DNA of 64,000 bases from Conus ventricosus. Its lineage: Eukaryota; Mollusca; Gastropoda; Neogastropoda; Conidae. Both the position numbers and the translations under genes were made by a program. Below are positions 33,276-45,210 of the stretch, piece by piece. The notes under the pieces were generated by a model. The model ran no database searches and was not told the DNA's origin. It was given only the letters and a program-made list of their open reading frames with translations. Every line of letters starts with the position of its first letter. Positions within the stretch are counted from its first letter, which is position 1. The stretch is from NCBI GenBank assembly GCA_018398815.1, contig CM031604.1, positions 51,605,368-51,669,367 on the forward strand, written 5' to 3'.

Positions 33276-34395
33276 TTGTACTCCCAGTTCTTAAAGAACA
33301 GGGAGTACTTTAGAATGGGAACGAAGAAATGCTGTCTGTGTGTGTGTCCGTGGTCAAAATGTGTTCCACTCGGTCCAGACAAAACTACTGGGCCGATCTT
33401 TCTGAAAATTTGTAGTTATGTTCACTATGGGTCAAGGATGATGCCCGATGTTTTAGTTTACCGTTACTAACGGCTGTAACGAACTTTTCTTCTCCATGGA
33501 ATACTCGGAAAGTACTTGGCCGATCTTTGTGAAAATTAGCAGGTATGTTCATTATTGGTCACGGATGATGCCCGATGTTTTAGTTTACCCTATTATAGCC
33601 GTTACTAACGGCTGTAACGGTTTTTCTTCTTTATGGAATATCTGAAAAAGGACTTGGCCGATCTTTCTGAAAATTTGTAGGTATTTTCATTATGGGTCAA
33701 GGATGATGCCCGATGTTTTAGTTTACCGTTACACCCGTTACTAACTGCTGTAACGCTTTTTCTTCTTTATAGAATCTCAGAAAGCACGTGGCCGATCTTT
33801 CTGAAAATTTGTAGGTATTTTCATTATGGGTTACGGATGATGCTCGCTGTTTTAGTTTACCGTTACATCCGTTACTAACTGCTGTAACGGCCTGTAAAGC
33901 CTTTTCTTCTCCATGAAACATCTCAGAGTACTTGGCCGATCTTTGTGAAAATTAGCAGGTTATGTTCACTATGGTCACGGATGATGCCCGATGTTTTAGT
34001 TTACCGTTACTAACGCTGTAACGGCCTGTAACGCTTTTTCTTCTTTATAGAATATCTCGGGAAGCACGTTTCCGATCTTTTTGAAAATTTGTAGGTATTT
34101 TCATTATGGGTCACGGATGATGCCCGATGTTTTAGTTTACCGTTACTAACGGCTGTAACGCCTTTTCTTCTCCATGGAATATCTCGGAAAGTACTTTGCA
34201 GATCTTTGTGAAAATTAGCAGGTATGTTCATTATGGGTCACGGATGATGTCCGATGTTTTAGTTTACCCCGTTATAGCCGTTACTAACGACTGTAACAGC
34301 CTGTAACAGGTTTTCTTCTTTATAGAATCTCAAAAAGTACTTGGCCGATCTTTCTGAAAATTTGTAGGTATGTTCATTATGCATCACGAATAATG
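33276..34395. repeat. Satellite-like tandem array, unit about 120-145 bp
   Basis: At least seven irregular copies. Each carries CCCGATGTTTTAGTTTACC, a TAACGGCTGTAACG segment, TTTTTCTTCTTTAT, then GGCCGATCTTTCTGAAAATT and GGTATTTTCATTATGG. Copies differ by short indels. Minus-strand frames through it are by-products. Confidence 0.9.
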
Positions 34396-34399
34396 CCAT

Positions 34400-35165
34400 T
34401 GGTCCTGCTCCTTGTCTTGTTTGTTTGTCTCTGTCGTTTTTTTTTATTAGTTTTTTTTATGTAAGTATTTTATAGGTAAAATGGAAAAATGAGTTTTAAT
34501 GGAATTTTATCTGGTAATATTTAAACTGTAATGTGAACTTCCAAGAGTTTATTTAGGGTTTCATTCAATTCAAGACCCCTTCAGTATAGAGGGGAAAATG
34601 ATATACATGAAGTATGTGCGGGAAAATACAATACGTTAGAACAAATTCCATAATCGATGTGAATGAATGAATTCCAAAATCAATGTATATGACTGTACAC
34701 GTACACCTAGGTATAGATCCATATACTCGCATGTATTCCCTTAGAACCAGTTGTTTTCACCAATCATGCATTCCTGTTGAATCATCAAAGTAGTAATCAT
34801 TTTAGACTGCTTTTTAAATAGTTCATACAGTGAATAATTTTCACCAAGGTCCTTTTTGAATCTTGATTATTTTTTCTGTCTGTTGTTAAAAACAAACGCT
34901 GGAACTTTATGCCGTTTCGTTGGAATGATATTTTTCTCGAAGTCCTTCGTTGAAATGTTTCTTGTTCAAAATCCTTTTTATTTTTTATTTTTAATACAAT
35001 CAGTTCATATTTTGGTCATCCCTGCACTTTCGAATACCAAGCATGTTCGAACTGGTTATTAAGACATAACTTTTCTTTAAACCAGAAGATAGCCATCTGA
35101 ATTAACTTATTTTAAAAAGCCTTAAATACTTATTCAAATGTCTTTTTATCCACAATATATACACA
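34400..35165. other. Unassigned AT-rich sequence
   Basis: No gene or repeat recognised. Confidence 0.35.
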
Positions 35166-35168
35166 AAC

Positions 35169-35169
<1 letters not shown>

Positions 35170-35221
<52 letters not shown>
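35170..35221. repeat. (AT)n-(GT)n-(GA)n microsatellite
   Basis: Three adjoining dinucleotide runs directly visible. Confidence 0.9.
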
Positions 35222-35289
35222 GGGGTACGCATTGTTCACTTAATTTCAATGACCATAAAACAATACTCGACAATTTCTTTCATTTCCTC

Positions 35290-35551
35290 TGCTATAGAGC
35301 TTAAACCCAAAAGTGGCGCATTCTTGTTTTCACTGAGATATGAACAGATTAAAATTTCTCCAAACACAACTTTTGGTATTGTTCGTCATAAATGTTGTAT
35401 AAGTTTATAAAACTTCAGTTGAAGGTTCAAAGCCATATCGGACATGGTGTGACCGTGTATTTCACAGCCATACGTAAAAGTCGGGACAACGATCTTATCA
35501 AACTTTATAGCAAAGGGTAATGGGAATCTATCGCAGTTTACCTAAACAAAC

Positions 35552-35650
<99 letters not shown>

Positions 35651-35960
35651 TATATATATAATGTGTGTGTGTGTATATATGGAAGCACAAATCACACTGC
35701 GGCTTAATTTTTTGTTATAACAGTTTAACAAGTATTGAATCCAAAAACGATATCAATATTCTTGTAACCAATGGAAAAATTTGGTGTACTTAATTTTTAC
35801 CATTTGGATACACCATCACTTTACATTTCGTTGCTTTCAGCGGATAACAGTGTCAAGTCCTAGTCGCAGCGCACCTTCTTTCTCCGAAAACAAAAATCAC
35901 CGAATCGTCAACATGTAAAAGGAGAAACATTCTAAACAAGCATTTAACGTCACTCTATTT
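35290..35960 (-). mobile_element. Decayed LINE reverse-transcriptase fragment, split by a microsatellite
   Basis: On the minus strand, pieces of a LINE reverse transcriptase appear in the expected order: LLHVDDSVIF (the catalytic DD motif) near 35920, CKVMVYPNGKN near 35810, then, after the CA/TA run, VPTFTYGCEIHG near 35475 and LNLQLKFYKLIQH near 35425, with TIPKVVFGE following. Indels and stops separate them. The 5' part of this fragment is duplicated at 46785 onward. Confidence 0.6.
35553..35675. repeat. (CA)n-(TA)n-(GT)n microsatellite
   Basis: A CA run of about 55 bp, a TA run of about 53 bp and a short GT run; it interrupts the LINE fragment. Confidence 0.95.
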
Positions 35961-36965
35961 CTCTCCCATGATAAGAGATAAGGTGGCATAACAGGCGATA
36001 TGCACCATTCGCGGGAGTGTCCAAAATTTCAGCGAAATCGCATGCACACGCACGAGCGCGCTCACACACGCACGCACACTCGGCCTTTTTTGTTTGTTTT
36101 TGTTTTTTAAGAGACTGAATCAATCAGCCAAAGGATAATTTTAAACATACTGGTCTCAAATCCATTTCCGTCAGTGTAAAATTCACCATCTTCGAGACCA
36201 AAAAAAAGACAATATTACCTGAGGCAAGAAAAAAAGATTTCATCATGTTCCGTCTTTTTTTTCCCCCTGTGCACTGCAAATACTTTTGGGCCAACCCTGC
36301 ACCAGTGTTTGGGTGAAACGCTACACTTGGATATCTAGAGAGCCAGAAGGGTACACACTCGCAATGACGCTTGGGAACAAAGAATGGTTTCTATCGTGAT
36401 TGGGCGAAACGATATGCATTCAAATAGAAATGGACTCAGCAAATTTCACTGACCCTCCAAGAGATCATTTCACTAATAAAAGAAAAAATGCACGCTGGTA
36501 GTTACGGTGGGTCACCTGACAAAAGCATGGTGAAAATCAACGGGAATGGGAACTTTGAACATGGCAGGTGGGGAATATCAATGCTGTCTTCAGATTGCTT
36601 TGGTCTCTGGTGAATTTGTGTTTGGCGCTTTGAATTATTGAACATATGTGCTGTCGTCAAACTTGAGGCCTATAAGAATACTGGGGAATAACAATGATCC
36701 CACTTTTGTCGTGTTACGTAAGCCAGGCAGAAACCACAAGTCGCCATCTCATAATACATGGCACCAGAATACGCGTCAGCTCACATCACAACACCTTGCC
36801 AAAATGTAGAAGGTACCGATTTCTTTGTGATATTTTTTGTTTTCCATTTCAGCAATCCAGTCCTGAAACAACAGATATTTCTTGATACACTCCCCCTCTT
36901 ACTGTCCATAGCACCATCCGTTATGCCCCGCCTCGCTAACCCCCCCCCCCCCCCCCCCCCCCCCC
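35811..36965. repeat. Duplicated block A, first copy
   Basis: Near-identical in order and content to 46785-47975, differing mainly by single-base indels. Both copies end in a C run (here 36940-36965). No gene recognised in the block beyond the LINE fragment at its left end. Confidence 0.9.
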
Positions 36966-37199
36966 AACATCATGCTCAGCCATGGTCCGTTTACTTTTCC
37001 TGTCGCTGACCCAGTCACGCAGTGTCTGTGTTAAACCGAGTGTGTACGTTCCTTTTGACCCACACAGATTCGTGGGTGTGTACTGACGTCGGTCAACCGA
37101 TAAACGTAGGAGGGATTGGTCATTCAAGTGGGTATAACGGACCCGATCTTCTTCTTTTTTCAGTCAACAGAGGAAGTTACAAGGTTTGCAAATATCACT

Positions 37200-37212
37200 T
37201 TTGTGTGTGTGT

Positions 37213-37253
<41 letters not shown>

Positions 37254-37310
37254 ATGAGAGAGAGAGAAGAGAGAGACCGAGAGAGAGACTGAGAGACCGA
37301 GAGACAGAGA
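37200..37310. repeat. (GT)n-(GA)n microsatellite
   Basis: GT run followed by interrupted GA repeats. Confidence 0.9.
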
Positions 37311-37474
37311 CATACAGACTGTAAAGTGAAGGTGTTGGCCGACAAAGGGAAAACACTACACTTTTTCATCAAACTACAACTCTGAAAGTCATTTGAAAAC
37401 GTGTACGCCTCCGTGAAAACGTGGAGAAAACGTGTGAAAATTCATATCCGTCACTACGCTGTACCGGGACTAAT

Positions 37475-40400
37475 GTAAAAAGGGGGGAAAAAAAAACCGC
37501 CCAAAAAGGGCTTTGCCCTCCACAACGGGGTTTGCCCGTTTGCTAAAAGCCCGGGAAAAGACGCCCTGGTTTAAACCGAAAGGTCGGAAATCGAGTCCCC
37601 CGCCCAAACAACGGTGTAGTTAAAGGAAAACAAAACCAACTTGGGAAAGGGGAGATTTTGGGGACTGACAAAAAAACAAAAACCAAAATCCCCGGGTTTA
37701 CGATATAAAATTCGTCAAAAAACACAACGAAAAGGGAAAAAAAAAAAAAAAAAGCGGAGGACATCCCCAAAAGCCCCAGGGGCCAAACCCCCGGCCCCCC
37801 CCAAAAAAAACAAAGGGGGGGAAAATTTCCCGAACCCTCGTGAAAACCCAAACCGGACAAAACCAGGTCGTGCTGAACCTGAGAACTGGCCATCCCGTTC
37901 GTGAAAAAAACCAACACCAAAAATACCGAATCATCCCCCTTAAAACCGGAAACAACAAACACCGGACTACCAGATCGTCCGAAGCGCGTTTTTTTTCTTT
38001 TAAAAAATTTTAGGCTCCCCCAAAAATTGGGTTTGGGCCTTGTGCACCCCAAAAACCCGAAAATTGCGACCCCCTCGCCCCCCCCGCCCCTCGTTTCGTG
38101 GACTTAAAAATTTTTCTTTTTACTCTGGGGGTAAGGGGGAAAAAATCAAAACCTTTAAAAAAAAAAAAAAATTTTTGATGATTTTTAAACCGGGCGTAAA
38201 TATGTGCGTAAAATTAAAGTTTTAAAAATTTGTATATCGTTTTCTTTTTTGGATGATTGAATAAAACTGTAATTTTTGTTTTGAAAAATTAAACAAAATT
38301 TGTTTTGTTTTTTTCGTTAATGATGAAACCCGAAATTTTTTTTTTTTTTCTGTACCTAGGGAGTCCCCAAACCTATTTACAATTTGTTATCCCGAAAGGT
38401 TGTTAAATGCTCGTTTTTGAAATGATGTGCGTGAGGGGGGAGAGAGGGGGGAGAAGAGAAAAAAAAGGGGAAGGAGGAGAGAAAAAATAGGGGAGAGGGG
38501 AGAGAGAAACCCCGAAACTATTTTTCCCTTTTTAACGTGGTTAAAAACCCGTTTACAATTGGGTTTTTGTGAAGAAAATAGGGACGCTTGTAATAAACAA
38601 AAAAAAACGAAGTGTGTTTTATTTTTTTTTCATTCTTTGGGGGCGGGGTCACGCAAAGAGTGTGGGGGTTTTTTCTCCCTTCTCTCTTTTTTTCCTTTTT
38701 TCAGGGAGCGTCAGTGACGGGAGAATGGGGTACTGGGAAAATGTTTGTTTTGTAAATTGTTTTCAGTGTGTTTTTTAAAACATAGAAAAAAAAGCTTCCC
38801 AACACCCTATGAGCCCCCCAACGTCCTATACCCTTTAAAAAAAACTCCAAAACCCCCAAACACATACACAAAAAGGGCCCTTGAAAATTAAAAACGCGAC
38901 CTTAAATAGTCTTGCCCGGGGAAAAAAAAAGCCCCGTGATTATTAAAAGAGGTGGGAGCGAAAAAGGCCACTCCCCGTCATGCTGATCAAAATTACCTAA
39001 AATGGGCGAAGGTCATTAGACTTAAAAAGGGGTTTCCAAAAACAACTTTTCTTTTTTACTTTTGATATTTTTTTTTAAAAGAAAAAATTTTGGTCTAGCT
39101 TTTACTCTTAGATTTTGAAAAATCTTTAGCAAAAACGCTTAAAAAACCTTATAAAAAAATATTTTTTAAAGTCGAATAGATTGCCTCGTCTTTAACATAA
39201 AGACTGTAGGGACTTTCACTTAGGCGTGGTAATTGAATTCAAGAACTCAAAACCGATACCCCGCGCGTTTGATTTTTCGTTCCAAAAACAAATCTTTTTT
39301 ATTTGTTTTCCTCATGTTTTCTGAAACAGGGGAAAATGAAAACCACTGAACAATACATTTTAAGACTTTCCGGAAAATTAAAAAACACCCAAATTTTTTT
39401 TCATTAAAATAAACAAAAACGCATGCTAAAACATTTCTTACCTGCCCAAATTAAATGGGGGTCATCTTCAGTCCCAGTGTTCTTTTTCCCCTGTACGAAA
39501 AAAAAAAAAATTTGAGGGTTTGGGGGAAACGCTCGGTGGAGATGGTGGGGCCCTAATCTTTCCCTTTCTTTTTGGGGAATTCGGTGGGCGGGTGGAGGAA
39601 GCCCCCCTGCCTTTTAAAATGCCTTTTATTAAGATCTACAAAAAGGAACGGGTAACAAAATAATCCAAAAAAAAACAGTTCCTTTCGCAAAACCCTTTAT
39701 CCCGGGTATTCCCAAAAAAATTTCTAAGTTTGATTTAAAGGCCCAAAACCCAGTTTTTTTTGTTGAAATTTTAAATAAAAAAAAAAATTCCTTCCAAAAC
39801 CGGGGAAAACCGGGCCCCTCCACAGCCCGGTTTGCCCCTCAAATCCCTTTCTAACCCAAATTTTAGACCAAAAGACATAAATTGTTGTTTTTTTTTTAAA
39901 TCTTTTAAAAACCATTTTTTTTTTTCCAAAATTTCAGTCTTGGTTTTTTTTTTTTTCCGAAAAGGGAACACCTAACCCCTTAAACCGGGTGGCTTTTCCT
40001 TCATTGCCGCCCGATTGGGGGGGCTTTACTAACAAATATAATCTCAAACAAATGCCCAAAGAAAAACCCCCAGAATGTGTCTTACCCCAATGCCATGTTT
40101 TGTGGTAAAAAATTTTAAAAGAAAGGGAAAATTTAAAAGGCACCTGTTTCACTAAACGTCGTCCTCGGTACGTAAAAAAAAATCCCGCACAAGCGAGCTC
40201 TTCTACTACCCCGTAAAAAGAAAAACGACAGGGAATCCGTTAACGGTTTCCCGCCCGTTTTTGGGCCCCCAGGAATTTCAAAATCCCGGCGGCCCAATCT
40301 CCGATGACAACGGGGGGACCCATTCGCACCCTAAATTACGAAAAACGTGACATCCTTTTAAAACATCCTTTGGAAAGTGTAGGGGAAACGCCTGACTGGA

Positions 40401-43400
40401 ACGATGCCCCCCGGAAAAATTTTTTAAAAGGGCCCAAAAAAAAGATTTAAAATCAACCTCAGCCATTCTTTCATTCCCCTTTCATCGAGAAAATGATGAC
40501 TATCGATTTTTTCCCCGGGCCTCCCAAAATTAATTGCCAGGGTGTTCGGGGGCGCCTCGCCTCCAAAAAACCCCAAAAAGGGATTTGATCGTTTTCTAAA
40601 AAAAACCCCCAACAACACGGACATTTTGGGGACCCTGCCCCCCCCCCGGGGCCCCGACCCCAAGTGGCCGTCCGGGGGCAGTGACTTTCCCAGTTTTTAT
40701 GTAAACCCCGGGTTTCTGACTTCCCATCGGCTGCTGCGATTTTCCGAACCCCTTCCTTCACCCAAGAAAAAAAGAGGCCTTTTAACCCCTGGTGAGGGGA
40801 GGCACCACCTTTTTCCCTTTTACGAGGAAAAACTTGTGTTTCCCTTCAGGGCCGGGCCCTTGCAAAAAGGGCGCCGGGGTCGTCTAAACCCCGGGCCCCG
40901 ACTCAGGAGCTTTTCCCGGAGTGGAGGGCCCTGCCACGGCCCGGGATTTTTTCCGGTGTTACCTTTGACTTGGAAGCTTTGGAAGAACGATTCGGGGGTC
41001 AACGTGGATGTCTTCGAATACAGGGAAAGCGGTCCCCTCCTTCCCCAAAACCCTCTTTAACGCGGGTGCCAAAAAATCCTCCGACAAAATTTTCCGTCCC
41101 CCAACAAACAAAAATCATTTTTTTCCCTCCCCAAGTAAATAAAGCGGCTCCCGCTTTCGGCTGTCCTAAATGGGGGAAAGCTGGGGAAAACAAGAAGGGA
41201 AAGGCTTCGTCGTCCCGAACTGACTTGCAAAGGGGGACAACATAAAACCCCGGGTCTATCCCGGGGGAGTCTATCCCCCAACACCCCCCCTTAAAAAATT
41301 TTGGGGGAAAAAGGCATCCTGGTGGTACTGTTTTTATTATTTCCTTAACGGGCCACTTTTCGTTTTGGGAAAGTAAATTTTGGGATCCCCCATAAACTTC
41401 CTCGGGCCCAAAAGAGGGGACGCAAAAAAAACCGGTCCGTAAAAAAACCCCGTCCCTTTGTCAGTCAGTGGGGTTTTCCAATTTTCCCCTCGGGCGAAAA
41501 AACCAGTCTGTTTTTTTTCTGAAGGGTTTCTCAAGTTCTCTTTAAAAAAATGGTGGATTAACTGGAAAAATTTTCCAAACCACGCTTAGGGCCTTCTCAG
41601 GGGAAGAATTTGCTCCGTTTTTGAAAAAACCGGGAAACCAAAAGGGAAGGGGAAAAGAGGGAAAAAAAGATCAAAAAGACCAGCCCTTTTCTGCCGCTGA
41701 ATAAAAACGAAACTGATGTTATCCCCGGGAACTTCCGTGGGGGGTTTTTTAAACAGCCCCAAATATGACACGAATGCCTGAAGCCTTACTTCTTTGGGGT
41801 ATTGCCACCCATTCGCCCCCAACATGAAGGTCGTGGGGGGAAAATGGTTTTGAGGTAAAACCCCAAACCGGGAAAGACTCAAACCCCTTTCGGGATTTCG
41901 GGTAAAAAACCCAAAACGAGTAAAAATTTGTATCAGCACATCGAAGCTCTTTTTTTTGGGCCATCCACAATTTTTCTTGCCCCTGGTTTTTCTTCCGCCA
42001 ATTTACCTCCCGTTTTTTGTTTGTAGGGGAAAAAAAGGTTTTTTCCCCTCCGGTTTTCACGTCACGGGACACTTTGGGAAAATGGATCATTTCCCCACCT
42101 CCGGGGGCCCTTTTCATTTTCTTTAAAAATGCGTCGAAAAGAAAGGAGGACTTGCCTATTGTAAACGGTTCGGACAGATCAAAAAAAGCCCCCCCGAAAG
42201 ACTTTCTAACGGGGTAAAACCCCAAAAAAGGAGGGTCGCCCCCTTTTCCTAAAGCTCGGGAAAAAGGCAGCCCTGTTTTACCCAAACTTTAGGGGGGGGA
42301 AAATGCTAAAAAGCGCCTCGGCTTTCCCGGGGTCCCCCACACTGGTTTAACTTTTAAAAAACCTCCCCCCGAGAGTTTTTTTTTTCCTTGCTAAATGAAG
42401 TCGTAAGGACTTCACATTTGGGCTTTCGTGAACAAAATGGTAGGGGGCCCCTCGATCATTTTTCATCGTATCTGAGAAAAACAAAACGTTCGTTCGGGGG
42501 GAAAAATCCTGAAAACCCGGGTTTAACGAACTTTGGAAAAAAAACGAGGGCCAATGCTTTGATCTCGGGGGCCTGTTTGCAAGACGGGCCCACAAATATC
42601 CACCCTCAAAAAAAAGGGAAAATCGCTTAGGGCCCGAAAAAACAAAAAAATACGGACAGCTGTCAAAGGAGAGTGGTTGGGGGGGTGAAAAAAACGAGGG
42701 TTTCATTTGCAGCATAATTTTAAATAGTAAAGAACAACGTTTTTGGGAAACGCCGCATGTGTAGATGGATGGATGCGGAAAACAACACCCGTTATCATTT
42801 TTACGGTTGTTTGTTTCCCGGTCAAAGACTGTCCCAAAACAAAGAACCCTTTCCATCAAAACCCCGTCAATGGAAAAACCCTTGGAAGACTGAAACCCAA
42901 AAAAACCCAAGACAAACGGGAGACTATTTGGAAAAACGTCAAGGTCAATGTCATTGAAAAGGGGAGTGGTGGGAGCGGGAAAAAAAAAACCCCCTTGGCA
43001 TTACAACGATTTCTGGGACGAGCATGCCCAAAACAACCCCAACCCGGGTTTTCCCAGGATTTAGGATGAAACGGAGGATGACATTTTCAAAGCCCTGGGG
43101 CAAGGAAAGCTCTTTGGACTTTTGCCGTGTTTACTTGAGGTTTCCCCAAAAATTTTTCGTGAACACTTTGCTGGAAACCCCCCATATTCCAAAAACGCGG
43201 AAGGTTGGGGGCGAGACGGGCCTTTGGGGGTTTTGAAAAGCTACGCGGAACGCCGTCAAACTATTGGGTCCACCGAAAGGGCCCTCATCGGGAGTTTTCT
43301 TTGGCCAAAGGGTTTCCGACCACCCCCTTTTCCCGAGGTACCCCCTTTGCACGGACTGTATTTACCGAATTTCCAAAAAGTTGTCGAATACCCAAACCCC

Positions 43401-44980
43401 CAAACCGCTTTCCCAAAGGTTTTTTAAACGGTTTCCAAAGCTCGTCGTCAAGGGATCAAGTCCTTCCCAAAACCCCCCTGGCCCCGAAACTTTTAAGTTG
43501 CTTGGGGAAAATTGCGTAGGGGGAAAAAACCCTCCCAAAAACATCGCAAAGCATACCGGGCTTTTCCCACGTTGATGGGGAAAAAAGCGCAAAAAAATCA
43601 AACCCCGAACCTCTTTTTTTGAAAATGAAATCCGTTGACAGAAAACATGCACGGGGGTGGAACTTTGGGCCCCTCAAAAATTTTGTGGGGAAATTTTCCC
43701 CCCCCACATCGGCAAAATTTTTGTTACCCGTCGCCAAGTTGGGGTGCCCCCAGTTTACTTACGATTGCTTGGACAAGGTTTTTTACCCCGCACAAAAATT
43801 TCCAGCTTGCGGGAAAAAAACCCCCGACCTTTTGAAAAAGGGCCCCCCGCACCCCCACCTTGGGGAAAAGGCCCGTCCGGCCCCCAAATCCGTCGAAAAA
43901 TTCTATTTAAAATTTTCCCCGGGGGTTTTCCTTCCCCGGCCTGCGCCCGCAATCGTGAGTTTTGGGATGCCAGTATCCGGGAGAAAAGGTGCCCCTTTGG
44001 GGCTCCCCCCCTCCCTGTTGTAAGATCGTCCCAAAATTTGCCAAAAGCACCCCGGTCCCCTTTAAGAAAGGGAAAATTTGGGGGGACGGGATCGTGGCAC
44101 GTGCTCCAAGGGCAACTTAAACTTTTGGAGCCCCGGTGCCCCCCCTCAGCTGCAAAGGGGCTAAAACAAACCCCGAAAGGCTCACCAAGCCCCCCTATCC
44201 CCGAAAGTGCTAAAACAAAAACCAACCCAAAGGAGGGGGGAAACACCCGGAGCTTTAGGACGGAAGGGAAAAAAACAGTCTACAAATTATCATCAGCGCG
44301 AGACGCCCTTTTTTTCTTTTACATCAAGAGCGAATTCAAAAAGGAGGGGAAACCCCCCTGAACCCCCCCTTTTATTTAAAAAATTTTTTTTTTTATATGT
44401 AATGATTTGTGTTTTGGAAACCCCAAAAAAAAAATTTCCCAATGTTGCCCCGTTCAGCTAATCGATAGGGTTAAATTGTACAGGCTGGGCCCAAGCCCCG
44501 ACAAAAAAAAAAAGGGAGCAATAAAAAAAAAAAGTATTTTCTATTTAATTTTTATCGTCAATCCCTCTTTAATTATAGATCTTTTTTTCTCTTAAGATGG
44601 GAAACGTACCTACTCTGCACCGAAACCCCTAAACCCCTTTAAGCCCCGCCTTTACGCTCCAGTTGCTTCAAACCCCCTTTTGGGCACCCGCCCTCCCCGC
44701 CTTTCCCCCTAATTTTTTTTGGGACGGTGGCGCCCCCAAACCAAAGCTCCCACACGTAGTCCCCGGGCACGACACCTTCCGGTCATTTCCCCCTGATGTC
44801 GCTTCCGGGTGATGTCACTTCGCATCTTTCCCGGGGGATGGGCCCTTCCGCCAGTCACTTCCCGTGACGTCTCCCTTCCCGGAAAATTCCCTCCGCCTCC
44901 CCAAGGGGGTCGTCCGACCCTGTATACTACTAACCCCGGGAAAGGGCGTGCGAGGCGGGCGGCCTCCTCCTTTAGTTCCT

Positions 44981-45072
<92 letters not shown>

Positions 45073-45102
45073 ACCCCCCCCCCCCCCCCCCGCCCCCCCC
45101 CC

Positions 45103-45137
<35 letters not shown>

Positions 45138-45138
45138 A

Positions 45139-45180
<42 letters not shown>

Positions 45181-45210
45181 AGCCCCCCCCCCCCCCCCCC
45201 CCCCCCCCCA
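37475..45210. other. Homopolymer-inflated, probably corrupted assembly sequence
   Basis: From about 37475 the texture changes abruptly: runs of three to nine identical bases occur almost continuously, and ordinary mixed dinucleotide sequence is rare. Many long frames on both strands result, none protein-like. Just before the terminal C tract, TACTACTAACCCCGGG and GGCCTCCTCCTTTAGTTCC track the normal sequence at about 49400-49450 (GACTACTTAAACCAGG and GGCATCCTCCTCAGTTCA), as if the same locus had been miscalled. I infer a low-quality contig segment and annotate nothing inside it. Confidence 0.75.
44983..45209. repeat. About 225-bp poly-C tract
   Basis: Almost pure C with a few A and one G. 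The equivalent tract at 49455-49484 is only about 30 bp. Confidence 0.95.

Noticed and set aside
37543..44595. Many long frames on both strands (up to 234 codons)
   Set aside because: They lie in homopolymer-inflated sequence, overlap each other in opposite directions and show no domain.
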